A stretch of DNA of 43,099 nt from Proteobacteria bacterium bin106 (GTDB lineage: Bacteria > Bdellovibrionota_B > Oligoflexia > Oligoflexales > Bin106). This document shows, piece after piece, positions 8,971 to 19,623 of the stretch (position 1 is the stretch's first letter; each line of letters starts with the position of its first letter). The stretch lies in NCBI GenBank assembly GCA_002238945.1, contig MPNI01000019.1, positions 1-43,099 of the forward strand, written 5' to 3'. The notes under the pieces were generated by a model. It worked only from the letters and a program-made list of their open reading frames with translations, made no database searches and was not told the DNA's origin. A program made the translations under genes and the position numbers.

Positions 8971-11900
8971 CTAGGGACTTAACAACGAAGGAGAAGACAC
9001 ATAAGTGCTTTTTTGCAAATGAGCAGGTAAAGCACTTTCTAAATCCACACTCACCAACTTAGAAACACCCGGCTCTTGCATAGTCACTCCATAAAGTCTG
9101 TCAAAAACTTCCATAGTCTTGCGGTTATGAGTGACAACAATGAATTGAAATTTCTGATTTAAAGCCGCAAGCAAATCATTGTAACGTCCCACATTAGCCT
9201 CATCCAATGGAGCATCCACCTCATCTAACAAACAAAAAGGCGTAGGCTTGGTCTTAAGAAAAGCCATCACTAAAGCAATAGCTGTTAGAGCTTTTTCTCC
9301 ACCAGAAAACAAAGCTAAAGGCTGACGTTTTTTACCAGGAAGCTGTACCATGATCTTAACTCCTGGTGGTTGATCATCCTTGGCAGAAGATTCTGCAGAC
9401 ATCATCTCTTCATCTTCTGCTAAATCTGTCACTTCAGAGCTGGGATGCTGTTGTGCTCCGCTACGAATAGACTCACCCTTTACAGCTACCCCATCATCCA
9501 GCACAAGATCTGCAGATCCTTGAGGAAACAAAATAGGGAAAAGACGAGAGAACTCCTCTGAGAGAATAGAAAAAACCTGACTGAATTTATCATCAGACAT
9601 CTTTTGAGCCTCAGCTATGGTTTCTTTAATCACAGCAAGAGATTTTTCAAGGTCAGTTTTTTGCTTCTCAAGAAACATCTCCCGCTCAAGCAAAGCATCA
9701 TGCTCTGAAGCAGCAATAAAATTCATAGCACCAAGAGCTGATAACTCCGCTTTTAAAGATTTCCATTTGGCCTCAAGCTTAGCACTATCCTCAGAAATCT
9801 CAGCCACTTCTGAAAGCAACACTAAAGTCGATATATTATATTGACTCTCACAAGTAGCTTCATATTCTGCTAGCTGCTCCTGACAACGCTGCGCTGTTAA
9901 CTGAGCTTTTTGATAAGATGCCCTCAAACCAATACACCGCTTTTCTAAATCACTCAACGTTGTTTCCACAGCTGATAGTCTTTGGCCTACTTGAGAAAGC
10001 ACCGATTCCACTTGATGCAACTTCTTTTCTTCTTCTGCCCTATCACTCAATAAACCAGCCATATCACTTTGCAACTGAGCACGTACTTCAACATTACTTT
10101 CCTTATCTTGTCTATCCCGAGCCAAAGCATCCTGCTTTTCTTGAAGCCCTTTTTCCAAAGTAAGGATATATTCTTCAAACTGCGCAATATTCTTCTTTAA
10201 AACATCCACCTTAGATCCACTAGCAGCATAAGCCAATTGAGCTGCCTGATCTTGATCACGATCTTCTCTCAAACGATTCTGGAGGCTCTCGCCCTCATTA
10301 TCACAGCTTTTTAAATCCTCTTCCATAACAGCTAAATCCTGCTGCCATTTTTGGATATTTTCCAAAGCAGTACTCTCCTGAACCTTCATATCCTCAAGAG
10401 TACGGCTATGTTTGCTAGCAAGAGAAGCATGCTCCTTGCTAGCTTGATGAGATAATTCCAACTCACGCTCAAACGAATGAAATGTCACTAACTCACTTTG
10501 ATAAGCCTTATCAACCTTGTCACAAGCGGCCTCTGCCTGCTGAATCTCCTCTCTACAAACTTGAAAGTCTTTCTGCAATACAGCCTCACGCTCAGCATGT
10601 ATCCTAAGCACCTCCATCACTTTCAACAAAGCATCCTCAGTATCTTCAAGGTCACGTTTGCTGCTCAAATACGACCGAGAAGAACGCTTATACCATACCG
10701 CACTCACCCGGTGAGTACTTCCTGCTAATACCAAGCCCGATGGCAATATCACCACCTTGTCTAAGAGCATTTCACAACGAAGATCTGCAAGGTTACCAGA
10801 GAAAAAATATATCTTCTTCAAACTCTCAGCTAAGGTTTCATCTTTAAGCCCCACATACTGAGGATAAAAAGAGACAAAATGATTATTCTCTACATCCTCT
10901 ACACTCTCTACATCCTCTGCACCCACTTCCATACAAGGCTCAGAGATGGTGTGCTGCTCTGCCACATTTGGTAAGCCAAAAGATGCATAAATATCACCAC
11001 CAGACCATGGCTGTTTTTGACTAGCTTGCTGCAACTTCTCAATAACAGCACAAAAAGACACAAGATCGCGATCACTACCCTCAATAAACCTCTCTCTTAC
11101 AGGATAAGAGACATGCTCTAACCAACGTGATAACGAATAACTCAAAGCTTCAGAAAGCTCTTTAAATGCTGGCTTTAAAAACACATAATCAGCCAAGAAC
11201 ACTCCCATGGCTGCTTCTTTATTCCCTTCTTGGTGCTGCTTAAAAGCTTCTTTAAGAGGAAGATGATCAGCTGCGTCTTCTTTAAGCCATGAAGCATATA
11301 GCTGCTTTTTTGATTCCAAAGAAGCCTTTTGGCATTGCAACGTAACCGTTTCATCACGAAGATCCTCTAAAGATGCAGCTAGCTTCTGTGATTGCCCTTT
11401 CAACTCTTTAAGCTTGACTGCCGCTTCCTTACGCAAACCACTCAAACGCTCCACTCGCAACGAATAAGCTTGCTGATCAATGTGCTGTTTGCGCACCAAC
11501 GCCTCACTTGCCTCTCTGGCCTCTTTAGCACTAGAGAGCTCCAAAACGATGTGCTGTTTACGCTCACCCAAAGCCTTCAATGATAGCTCTGCAGCAAACA
11601 GTTTTTTAGCCACAGCCTCTTTTTGCTCTTTAAGTTTCTGAAAGGTACTCTGAAAAGATTTCCATTGCTCTGCAGATTCTCTATACCTTTGAGCACACTG
11701 CAAAGAACGCCTTTTTTCTTCATCTCTTTGCTTACACATATGCGCATAATCAAGCGACTCTGCAGCCAGCTTTTCTTTGTAGTTATTCAAAGCCTCCCTA
11801 TCAAGCTTTAAAGAAGCTGTATACTCACTGATACGGTAATTGCTTTTTTCAGCAAGAGTATGCAAATTTTTTAAAGAAACCTCCTTAGCAGCAAGACTCT

Positions 11901-12801
11901 CACGAAGAAGAGTGATACCCTCTCGCAACTCTAGCAACTGAGCGCTCAGATCATTGTGCTCCAATTTTAAAGTCGAACGTTGCTGCGATAATGCAGCACT
12001 CTTGTCAGAAAGTTCTTTGAGTTGAATATCCAAAGACTCTTGTTCTGCTGTGGACGACTCTTTACCAGCCACAGCCTCTCGAAGACGATGAGCTAACAGC
12101 TGACGTTCAAGAATATCAATGGATGAACTGATACGCTCATGCACCTTGCAAGCCTCTGCTTGCTGAGCCAGTAAGTTTTTTTGACGGACCACCTCAAGAA
12201 TCAAATCATCCACTCTGGCCAAATTATCTTGAGTTTTATCGAGCTTTTTTTGAGACTCAGCTATTTTAACCTTAAACGTTAAAACACCAGCAATTTCTTC
12301 AATAGTTTCACGTAACTCTTGAGGTTTAGCTTTAAGGATATCACCAATTTGTCCCTGCTGAATAATGGCATATCCCCGAGATCCCATACCAGCTGTTTGA
12401 AAAAAATCCATCAGATCTTTAAGACGACACACCCGACCATTGATGGACACCTCTCTGCTACCATCACGATAAACCCGACGTGTTAAGATGATTTCATTTT
12501 CATGACGATACTCTTGAGGACAAAACGGAGAAAATTCACTGTTATCAAATACCAGAGAAACCTCTGCCATTCCCAAAGAACGCCTTTGAGAAGATCCTGA
12601 AAAAATCAGATCTGTACTTTTTTCTCCACGTAAAGTCTTGGCACTTTGCTCTCCCATCACCCATCTTACAGAATCGATGATATTGCTCTTTCCCGAACCA
12701 TTAGGACCAATCACCCCTGTAATATGATCTTTGTCAAAACGCAAAGTGACTTTGTCCGCAAAAGACTTAAAACCACAAGCAATAATTTTGCGAAGATACA
12801 T
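8971..12801 (-). CDS. smc: chromosome segregation protein SMC
   Basis: SMC forms the V-shaped ATPase dimer of condensin, which compacts and segregates chromosomes together with ScpA and ScpB (not in this window). The N-terminal head has GPNGSGKSN at residues 32-40 and a QQG segment. Two long coiled coils flank a hinge near residues 520-690. The C-terminal head has the signature SGGEKALTAIAL and Walker B FCLLDEVDAPLD, with a switch His in VVTHN. At 1276 residues it is slightly longer than the usual 1150-1200 because of acidic insertions: a short duplicated Asp/Glu/Val stretch in the hinge and one of about 40 residues before the signature motif. The ATG lies 7 bp after the stop of the upstream lipoprotein gene, so the two are probably one transcript. 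Confidence 0.97.
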   Translation of the reverse strand: MYLRKIIACGFKSFADKVTLRFDKDHITGVIGPNGSGKSNIIDSVRWVMGEQSAKTLRGEKSTDLIFSGSSQRRSLGMAEVSLVFDNSEFSPFCPQEYRHENEIILTRRVYRDGSREVSINGRVCRLKDLMDFFQTAGMGSRGYAIIQQGQIGDILKAKPQELRETIEEIAGVLTFKVKIAESQKKLDKTQDNLARVDDLILEVVRQKNLLAQQAEACKVHERISSSIDILERQLLAHRLREAVAGKESSTAEQESLDIQLKELSDKSAALSQQRSTLKLEHNDLSAQLLELREGITLLRESLAAKEVSLKNLHTLAEKSNYRISEYTASLKLDREALNNYKEKLAAESLDYAHMCKQRDEEKRRSLQCAQRYRESAEQWKSFQSTFQKLKEQKEAVAKKLFAAELSLKALGERKQHIVLELSSAKEAREASEALVRKQHIDQQAYSLRVERLSGLRKEAAVKLKELKGQSQKLAASLEDLRDETVTLQCQKASLESKKQLYASWLKEDAADHLPLKEAFKQHQEGNKEAAMGVFLADYVFLKPAFKELSEALSYSLSRWLEHVSYPVRERFIEGSDRDLVSFCAVIEKLQQASQKQPWSGGDIYASFGLPNVAEQHTISEPCMEVGAEDVESVEDVENNHFVSFYPQYVGLKDETLAESLKKIYFFSGNLADLRCEMLLDKVVILPSGLVLAGSTHRVSAVWYKRSSRSYLSSKRDLEDTEDALLKVMEVLRIHAEREAVLQKDFQVCREEIQQAEAACDKVDKAYQSELVTFHSFERELELSHQASKEHASLASKHSRTLEDMKVQESTALENIQKWQQDLAVMEEDLKSCDNEGESLQNRLREDRDQDQAAQLAYAASGSKVDVLKKNIAQFEEYILTLEKGLQEKQDALARDRQDKESNVEVRAQLQSDMAGLLSDRAEEEKKLHQVESVLSQVGQRLSAVETTLSDLEKRCIGLRASYQKAQLTAQRCQEQLAEYEATCESQYNISTLVLLSEVAEISEDSAKLEAKWKSLKAELSALGAMNFIAASEHDALLEREMFLEKQKTDLEKSLAVIKETIAEAQKMSDDKFSQVFSILSEEFSRLFPILFPQGSADLVLDDGVAVKGESIRSGAQQHPSSEVTDLAEDEEMMSAESSAKDDQPPGVKIMVQLPGKKRQPLALFSGGEKALTAIALVMAFLKTKPTPFCLLDEVDAPLDEANVGRYNDLLAALNQKFQFIVVTHNRKTMEVFDRLYGVTMQEPGVSKLVSVDLESALPAHLQKSTYVSSPSLLSP

Positions 12802-12808
12802 ACTTGGC

Positions 12809-14419
12809 TTACCGGATGCGTTTAATAGGATTTAAAGATAAGTCCTCTGCCACATCAAACAATGTCAGACTATCGGAGAAAAACGCACCAGCCATCACAC
12901 GAGATCCTAAAGAAGCTAATGAGAAAAAACTCTGAGATCTCTCTGTGGAAAAATACAAAAAGGCATCTTTTTGAGCAGGTGAAGATGCCTTAGCGGCAAG
13001 TGACTTCAAAGAAAGCGCATAAGAAGAACTCTTGAAATAAACCGCATTACGAAAATCATTGACCACAAGATAATGAGGCACATCAGATGATGTGCCCAAA
13101 GTACCAACATCAAAGTTACCCGTAAAACGAATATCGCGATTCATCAAAGCGGCAGAATCATCAAATTCCACATTGGACTTCACCTTTGAAGACACCACAG
13201 ATCCTCTAGGATCATGCCCCCAAACACGCTCCACCTGCAAAACATCACTTGTTAAAGGATCCTTACCTCCATCTTTAAGAGGTTTTAATGGAGAGCTTTT
13301 AAAACGAAAACGATAGACCGCATTGCCCACAGAAAGATTATCTCGACTTTGAAAACTTCGCTTAGAAATATAAAAGGCATCTTTGCTCTTAGGATCCGGT
13401 AGTGCTTGCCAAAAATTGGTTCGATAATGTTTATCTCTACCTCTTAGCGAAGAATCATCATTAAAATACAACCACTTAACTTCTTTTGCCACCTCATCAC
13501 TTGCTGCTGAAGCATAAGGAAATCCACGCTGCTTTTCGCTTTCTATGGGATAAATGGCATACTGAAATTGTCTGATCAAATCACGCTTTTCTGGCCCTGT
13601 TAAATTAACAATATTTTCCCATTTATCAGGATATTCAACAGTACCATTGCCTGCTTTACTCTGATAATCCCCAAGCACGATATCTTCTAAACGCACTTGA
13701 TCAGCATCTGTGGGAAAAGCATAGATCAATCCTTTTTGGGTATCTATATGCAAAGCCCTACGAGGATGAGGCCCATAATCCCTCACTAAAGACAATGTAA
13801 AAGGAGAAGATGCTTTGCTAGCAGCATCAGATGACCACTCACCTACATACAACTTCCCGTTCATACAGCTCACAGCAAAGTAAGGATAATCCTTTCGAGC
13901 TACAGCATTAATAGGAATGCACTCCAAGGTAGATGAAGATAGAAAGCGAATATTATCGGGATCACTGATATCATAAGCTCTCAGTTGTGGAGGCTTTGTG
14001 TATTGATCTGTCTGACCATGTCCCACAAGTAAAATTTTGCCACGCACCACAGCAAAACGACCAAGACGCGGTGTTGTGATAACACCGCGCTTTTCACCAT
14101 TCTTATCAAGCACCATCACAGATCCTGCATTGTACTGGCGCTCTAAATCAGAATTCACAACATAAAAATAATCACCATCACTCACCATGGCACTGGGATA
14201 GACTACCTTATCACCAATAGGCTCAAACACCTCCGATTCTCGACAAGCCGCAACCACAATCATAGCCATAACTGTAATCCAACCCATCAAGACACATCCC
14301 ACATACCTTAGTCCACAGCAGCCAAAACCCCTATTCTTTGGACTTGCTCTGTTTATTGTGTTCTCTGTTTTTATGGTTTTTATGTCTTCATCTGTATTCT
14401 TCATATACTGCCACCACAT
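12809..14419 (-). CDS. predicted lipoprotein, possibly beta-propeller
   Basis: A hydrophobic segment ending in VVAAC gives a clear lipobox, with the lipidated Cys at residue 59 if translation starts at 14419. The n-region would then be unusually long, so a later start (for example ATG 14404 or one nearer the hydrophobic core) is possible; none has a strong ribosome-binding site. The mature part has repeated hydrophobic-strand patterns with YFYVVNSD, KLYVGEW and YLVVNDFRNAVYF, which suggest a YncE-like propeller, but I do not recognise a named family. It is immediately upstream of smc (7-bp gap). Function unknown. Confidence 0.75.
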   Translation of the reverse strand: MWWQYMKNTDEDIKTIKTENTINRASPKNRGFGCCGLRYVGCVLMGWITVMAMIVVAACRESEVFEPIGDKVVYPSAMVSDGDYFYVVNSDLERQYNAGSVMVLDKNGEKRGVITTPRLGRFAVVRGKILLVGHGQTDQYTKPPQLRAYDISDPDNIRFLSSSTLECIPINAVARKDYPYFAVSCMNGKLYVGEWSSDAASKASSPFTLSLVRDYGPHPRRALHIDTQKGLIYAFPTDADQVRLEDIVLGDYQSKAGNGTVEYPDKWENIVNLTGPEKRDLIRQFQYAIYPIESEKQRGFPYASAASDEVAKEVKWLYFNDDSSLRGRDKHYRTNFWQALPDPKSKDAFYISKRSFQSRDNLSVGNAVYRFRFKSSPLKPLKDGGKDPLTSDVLQVERVWGHDPRGSVVSSKVKSNVEFDDSAALMNRDIRFTGNFDVGTLGTSSDVPHYLVVNDFRNAVYFKSSSYALSLKSLAAKASSPAQKDAFLYFSTERSQSFFSLASLGSRVMAGAFFSDSLTLFDVAEDLSLNPIKRIR

Positions 14420-15730
14420 GACATCACAACCTATTTTTTATGTATACCTGTTGTTACTACGTTAAAAAGACACCTGGAGCTTGGTAGCTGTTCTTTAAGT
14501 TGATTCTTAGCTATTTACGTTATGGTGAATTTTTGATCTCAAAACCATATCCAACCCTTAAACACACAGCCCAACATCTGCCACATGCTTCCTACCATGG
14601 CCTGATTGTATGTACAATCAAACTCTTGTGCAAGAATTTTGAAAGGCCCTTTGAAAAAAGCTTAACTTCCTGAACTGATCAGGATCACAAGGACAAGATT
14701 CTCCAGATCTGCCCTAGCATTCATGACTCACTATGAACACCTGATACATTACATCAAGAAGCATAGAAGCTGATAGCTATAACACAGCAACTAAGCAACT
14801 ATATGATCATCATGAATACATGTAAAAGTAAATATTTCATACAAAATACCCAAAAAACAAAACAAAAAAAACACACATGAAAGGCAAAACATCTGTGAAA
14901 TGCAGAGATATTTCACATTCCATAAAAAATATGTGATTGAATCAAAATAAAAAATGAGACTTAATGATGATGAAAGAAGAAAGAAGGATAAAAAAAATGT
15001 TGAAAAACTCTGCACCTCTTGATAATCCTCATATGAGTTGTTATCAGTCCTATCTAGAGGAGATGAAGAACAGAAGAACAAATAAGAATCATCTTCTCTC
15101 TTTTTGCCTTGCCAGAAAGCAACCATGATGCAACTATAATGATCATTAGTATATCGCCTTAGTCTTTTCAGTAAGTCTGTATACTTTTGAAAGTCTCTAA
15201 CTATGCAAGGCTAAAAGCTAGAGACTAGCTGCTAGGGACTAACTACTAAAGACAAAAAACCACATAGGATTATGCCTTGCAGCAACTGATAGCTGTAGTA
15301 TAACTTGACTCACATTGTACAGTCTCTCTATTACAAGCTGTGAAGAAGCTGTAAAATTAACCAAAAAACAATAGCAAAGAACAAAGAAGATAGGATAAAT
15401 CATAGACAACAGACGAAGGACAAGAAGAACAAGAACAACATACCGTCTACACAAACAAGTCGTGATAAGTCATAGTAAGTGATGATAAATCATGATAAGT
15501 AAGAGTAAGAAACGAAGCAACGAACGACAAGCAACGAACGACAAGCAACGAATGATAAGTGTGGAAGTTAACTAGCAGCCATAGTAAGCTCTCAAATACA
15601 AGCAAAGTCGTTTGTAGGATTACCTACTTACTTGCGCCTAGGGCCTAGCCAATATATAGACAAGTCAATATTTTATTGCATCACAGTTATTGCATCACAG
15701 TATAAGAACCATTCAAGCAAGGAAAACAAC
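14420..15730. other. 1.3-kb non-coding region between divergent genes
   Basis: The region separates the lipoprotein-smc unit (minus) from ssb (plus). It holds short tandem repeats but no credible gene: two minus-strand open frames (14791-15126 and 15239-15454) are Phe/Leu/Ser/Cys-rich translations of A-rich DNA without ribosome-binding sites. The ssb promoter must lie at its right end; no confident -10/-35 is seen. Confidence 0.5.
15517..15558. repeat. 14-bp tandem repeat, 3 copies
   Basis: Two exact copies of GCAACGAACGACAA are followed by one copy with two changes. A looser GATAAGT-type repeat lies just before it, at about 15460-15510. All of it is intergenic, upstream of ssb. Confidence 0.85.
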
Positions 15731-16387
15731 ATGGCATACATGAACAAAGTCATCATCATGGGGCGTCTTGGTAAGGATCCCGAACTTCGTTACACACAAA
15801 ATCATACCCCTGTATGTACACTCAGTGTAGCCACAAAAGATTACCGAAAGAACACCAGTGGAGAACGACAAGAATTCACTGAATGGCATCGTGTGGTGGT
15901 GTGGAGTCATCTTGCCGAAAATGCATCTAAATATCTCACCAAAGGACGTGGGCTATTTGTCGAAGGACGCTTACAAACACGTTCTTGGGAAGATCAAAAC
16001 GGTCAGAAACGCTATTCTACTGAAATTGTAGCTAACAATCTTCAATACCTGCCCCAAAGCACACCTCACTATCAAACGACAAATACAAATACAAATGTAA
16101 ATGCAAACACAAACACAAACGCAGGTTATAGCACTGCATCTGATACGTCTTATTCTCCAGAAAACGATAACGGCGGTGGCTTCCCTATGGCAGCGTCACC
16201 TCAAAACACCAACACTGCAGCTGTTCCTCAAAATCCAAACTACAGATCAAATCCAGTGAACAATCCAGCAGCGCAAGCTACTGAAAAACTTCCTGTCATC
16301 CAAGATGACGAAGGCACTGATGATGCACCACCAACAACACCCAACACCGCATCAACTAACTCGACTATTGCTAATTTGCCTTTTTAG
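15731..16387 (+). CDS. ssb: single-stranded DNA-binding protein SSB
   Basis: SSB coats single-stranded DNA in replication, repair and recombination. The OB fold is residues 1-110: NKVIIMGRLGKDPELRYT, EWHRVVVW, GLFVEGRLQTRSWED, and YSTEIVAN. A flexible Asn/Thr/Pro/Ala-rich tail follows. The ATG at 15731 has AAGGA seven bases upstream; longer in-frame starts would add residues that fit no SSB. The length is 218 residues, longer than E. coli SSB (178). The C-terminal tip is ANLPF: the Pro-Phe end is kept but the usual acidic DD before it is missing, with acidic residues only further upstream (QDDEGTDD). Confidence 0.96.
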   Translation: MAYMNKVIIMGRLGKDPELRYTQNHTPVCTLSVATKDYRKNTSGERQEFTEWHRVVVWSHLAENASKYLTKGRGLFVEGRLQTRSWEDQNGQKRYSTEIVANNLQYLPQSTPHYQTTNTNTNVNANTNTNAGYSTASDTSYSPENDNGGGFPMAASPQNTNTAAVPQNPNYRSNPVNNPAAQATEKLPVIQDDEGTDDAPPTTPNTASTNSTIANLPF

Positions 16388-16773
16388 TTGTCATGCTAAT
16401 AAAACAATGACCTAGCCTCAAGACTAGCCACGAAGAATAGCCTCAAGACTAGAACGAAGAATAGCCTCAAGCTTGTAAGCTATATTTACTGATATGGTTG
16501 GCACTAACTTGTTCATGCATCCAAGCAAATACCGACCAGACTCTAAGCTACCGGCTAACTAAAGTTGTTTATGTTGTGTAAGTTATGAGAAGCTATGGCC
16601 ATAACTAAGCATGATTATGCGTGTCCTATGACATGCATACGAACTTTTGAACATGAAAACAAGATATAAAATACAATCGTCACTTTATAATACAGGCTGT
16701 AACACATAACATTGACCCTTACTTCAGATCGACACCATATCTCATATTCATATTTCATATAAGGAACACGCCC
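16388..16773. other. ssb-mdh intergenic region
   Basis: This 386-bp gap contains an imperfect direct repeat of AGCCTCAAGACTAG with ACGAAGAAT spacers, in three copies near 16415-16475. I see no gene, no tRNA and no convincing terminator. The mdh promoter presumably lies in the AT-rich part after 16650. Confidence 0.5.
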
Positions 16774-17763
16774 GTGAATAAGCCTATCCGCATTGCTGTA
16801 ACAGGAGCAGCTGGTCAGATTGGTTACAGTCTTTTATTTCGCTTAGCCTCAGGAGAGGTTTTTGGAAAAGACACACCCGTAATACTCCATCTCATAGAAC
16901 TTCCTCAAGCTATTCAAGCTGCTGAAGGCGTTGCTATGGAGCTACATGACTGCGCTTTTGAATCTCTTCATGCAGTGGAAATATTTGATAACCCCACAGC
17001 AGGATTTGAAGGAGTTCATTGGGCATTACTTGTCGGTTCTTCACCTCGACGCGCAGGCATGCTACGTAAAGAACTTATCAGCATCAACGCACCCATTTTT
17101 GTGGATCAAGGCAAAGCATTGCTCAAAGCTGATACCAGTATTCGTTGCGTAGTTGTGGGAAATCCTTGCAACACCAATGCTCTTATTGCACTCTCACATG
17201 CTCAAGACATTCCCTCTTCACGCTTTTATGCCATGACAGCGCTGGATGAAACTCGTGCCAAATATCAATTGGCTGACAAAGCTGGTTGCTCTGTTAAAGA
17301 TGTCCGAAAACTTGCTATATGGGGCAATCACTCCAACACCATGGTACCTGATTATGAAAATACTCTTATCAACGGCAAGCCTCTCCGTGAGATGATTCAA
17401 GATGAGACATGGCTCAATAAGACGTTTATGTCAACCGTTCAAGAAAGAGGTGCTCAAATCATTCAAGCTCGTGGAAAATCCTCAGCAGCATCAGCTGCTT
17501 CTGCCTGCATCCATCACCTCAAGGCAGCCACCGCCATCACCCCTGCCGATGATGTCTTTTCTGCAGCTGTACTATCAGATAACAACCCCTATGATATTGC
17601 ATCGGGTCTGGTCTTTTCGTTTCCTCTTCAATTCGACCATGCAGGCAACCACTCTATTTATCCTGGCCTTGCGCATTCCTCAGCACTTAAAGACAAAATC
17701 CGACACACAGAACAAGACTTGCTCAATGAAAGAGAAGTCGTCAAAGACTTTCTTACATCCTAG
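16774..17763 (+). CDS. mdh: NAD-dependent malate dehydrogenase
   Basis: The enzyme interconverts malate and oxaloacetate in the TCA cycle. The NAD-binding loop TGAAGQIG is at residues 9-16, followed by ELHDCAF, GNPCNTN, and the catalytic His in WGNHSNTM. The 329-residue length and the C-terminal SFPLQFDH-type end fit the malate dehydrogenase type found in Legionella, Burkholderia and relatives (not the shorter E. coli type). The start is GTG, with AAGGA nine bases upstream. It appears monocistronic. Confidence 0.95.
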   Translation: MNKPIRIAVTGAAGQIGYSLLFRLASGEVFGKDTPVILHLIELPQAIQAAEGVAMELHDCAFESLHAVEIFDNPTAGFEGVHWALLVGSSPRRAGMLRKELISINAPIFVDQGKALLKADTSIRCVVVGNPCNTNALIALSHAQDIPSSRFYAMTALDETRAKYQLADKAGCSVKDVRKLAIWGNHSNTMVPDYENTLINGKPLREMIQDETWLNKTFMSTVQERGAQIIQARGKSSAASAASACIHHLKAATAITPADDVFSAAVLSDNNPYDIASGLVFSFPLQFDHAGNHSIYPGLAHSSALKDKIRHTEQDLLNEREVVKDFLTS

Positions 17764-17984
17764 TGATCAATGAAACCAGAAACAAAAAGATGAGAGGTAT
17801 AATAAAGGGGTATATTATCTCAAGTGAAATACCTGGATTATACGACCTAACTTATATCGACAAAAAAATCAGAACCCATGTTGTTGTAACACGTACCGTG
17901 ATTAGCTAAGTGACTCACTAAAAGGTTGACTAAAGAGTTAACCAATATTAGCTTTAAAGCAATCTCTTGAAGTTTGTGAGTAAT
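17764..17984. other. gap downstream of mdh
   Basis: An imperfect hairpin near 17792-17825 (TGAGA...TCTCA arms) could end mdh transcription but has no proper T-run. Otherwise I see nothing before the duplicated segment that starts at about 17985. Confidence 0.35.
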
Positions 17985-18177
17985 ATTAAACGAACCCCCA
18001 ATGATTCGCGAAAAGAGATCTATCAATTGTCATTATAATCATTAAGTTAAGTCAATACTATAACAGCCAGTGATGTTGATGTATTGCGCTTTTGCCTTCT
18101 TGAATACTGACAGAAACACTAGCACATCAAAACAGTCACACAGTCCATTACACACTTATTAGAAGCGAGAAACTATT

Positions 18178-19134
18178 ATGTTTATGAGATCATTACTCAT
18201 GCTTGCCGTATCTCTAGGTGTTTCCATTGTCCTTTCTTCTATGTCTTATGCCATAGTAGGCCAATTATTTTCCACCGAAGTCGCTATGAAATATTTTAAT
18301 AACGACCTTTTAAGGCTATTTACATACTGTCTGATTTGGGGTTTTGCGGGTGCTTTTATTACCCTCCTTTGTTCAAAATGGTTTATTAAACGTTTTTATA
18401 GAATCAAAATCATTAATCACAATACCTCAAACCCTGACGAAAGATACATACTGCAAAAAGTATATACCTATGCAGCCACAGCTGGTATCAAAAAGATGCC
18501 AGAAGTAGGCATCTATGCAGATAATAGTCCCAATGCTTTTGCAACAGGCCCATCAAAAAACAAGTCTCTTGTGGCTGTCTCTTCAGCTTTGATGCAACAA
18601 CTCAACCGAGAAGAAGTCGATGGAGTTTTAGCACATGAAGTCGCTCATATTGCCAATGGTGATATGGTCACTATGACCTTATTACAAGGTATCGTGAATA
18701 GCTTTGTTCTCTTCTTTAGCAAAATCATTTCCATAGCCATCGCCAGTGCCATCTCAGGATCCGACAAAGAGACTAAATATGACCCTCGTATAAGCTTTGT
18801 CATTGAAATGGTAGTCTACATACTATTGTGCGTTGTCGGCATGGCGATCACTAACTGGTATTCACGCAAAAGAGAATTCCGAGCCGATCATGGTGGAGCT
18901 CAGTTAGCTGGTAAAAAATCCATGGTTTCAGCATTGAAAAAACTGCAACACTTAGAGATCCTCGCCTATAACAATGGGATGAGACAACAGGGCATGCAAA
19001 CCTCCAGTGATACAGCAACAGCCTCGCTAAAAATATCCGGTGGTCATAGAAAGGTGTCTCTTTTTACCAAAATCTTCTCCACTCATCCTCCTCTTACAGA
19101 TCGTATTGCTAGACTCTCGCAAAACTTTATGTAA
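18178..19134 (+). CDS. htpX: HtpX-like membrane zinc protease, copy 1
   Basis: HtpX is an M48 inner-membrane metalloprotease that removes damaged membrane proteins. The zinc motif HEVAH is at residues 153-157 and the third ligand is E233 in REFRADHGG. There are two hydrophobic segments at the N-terminus (about 5-30 and 48-66) and two more after the active site. Its 318 residues are slightly longer than usual (about 290). The second copy begins 1876 bp later, and the two are closely similar, most of all around the active site. An ATG two codons downstream (18184) is also possible. Confidence 0.93.
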   Translation: MFMRSLLMLAVSLGVSIVLSSMSYAIVGQLFSTEVAMKYFNNDLLRLFTYCLIWGFAGAFITLLCSKWFIKRFYRIKIINHNTSNPDERYILQKVYTYAATAGIKKMPEVGIYADNSPNAFATGPSKNKSLVAVSSALMQQLNREEVDGVLAHEVAHIANGDMVTMTLLQGIVNSFVLFFSKIISIAIASAISGSDKETKYDPRISFVIEMVVYILLCVVGMAITNWYSRKREFRADHGGAQLAGKKSMVSALKKLQHLEILAYNNGMRQQGMQTSSDTATASLKISGGHRKVSLFTKIFSTHPPLTDRIARLSQNFM

Positions 19135-19231
19135 CACTGATTTTGGGCTAAGCTGAAGCTATCCAAAAAAATCCTGAGAATCTCGTATTCCACCCACAAA
19201 GATGGTATATGTTTTGTACAAAAAGATTGAT

Positions 19232-19498
19232 ATGACAAAAAGAAAAGATTACAGTGAAGAGTTTAAACGTAATGCTATCCTCTTAAGCACGAAACATGGA
19301 GTCAAAACCACTGCAAAAAGCTTAGGGGTTTCTGTGTCTTGTTTATATAGATGGAGGCGTTTTTACCAAGATTTTCAAACCTCAACAGATGAAGAAAATC
19401 GTAGCTATGATGAGATTCTTAAGGAAAATCGTGCTCTTGAAAAACAAATCCGTTTAATCAAGGCTGTAAACGAGCAGCTAAAAAAGTTCCAATCCTAA
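19232..19498 (+). mobile_element. IS3-family transposase OrfA, lone remnant
   Basis: The 88-residue product (from the ATG at 19232) is a helix-turn-helix OrfA: KDYSEEFKRNAI, then TTAKSLGVSVSCLYRWRR, then a Leu/Lys/Glu coiled-coil end. It matches IS3-type InsE-like first subunits. No OrfB with a DDE integrase domain follows, so it cannot transpose on its own. It belongs to duplicated copy 1; copy 2 has an internal deletion. Confidence 0.8.
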
Positions 19499-19623
19499 CT
19501 GCCATAAAAACCTACATTTATCGATCTAAAAGTATGAGTAAAAAATATGAGCAATGAGCAAAATAATCAAGAGAACGAACACATATGAGCAGCATATATG
19601 AGCAGCGTATATGAGCAGATTAA

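Noticed and set aside
14791-15454. Two Phe/Leu/Ser-rich frames on the minus strand
   Set aside because: They are what A-rich top-strand DNA gives when read in reverse; no starts with ribosome-binding sites, no signal or membrane pattern beyond composition.
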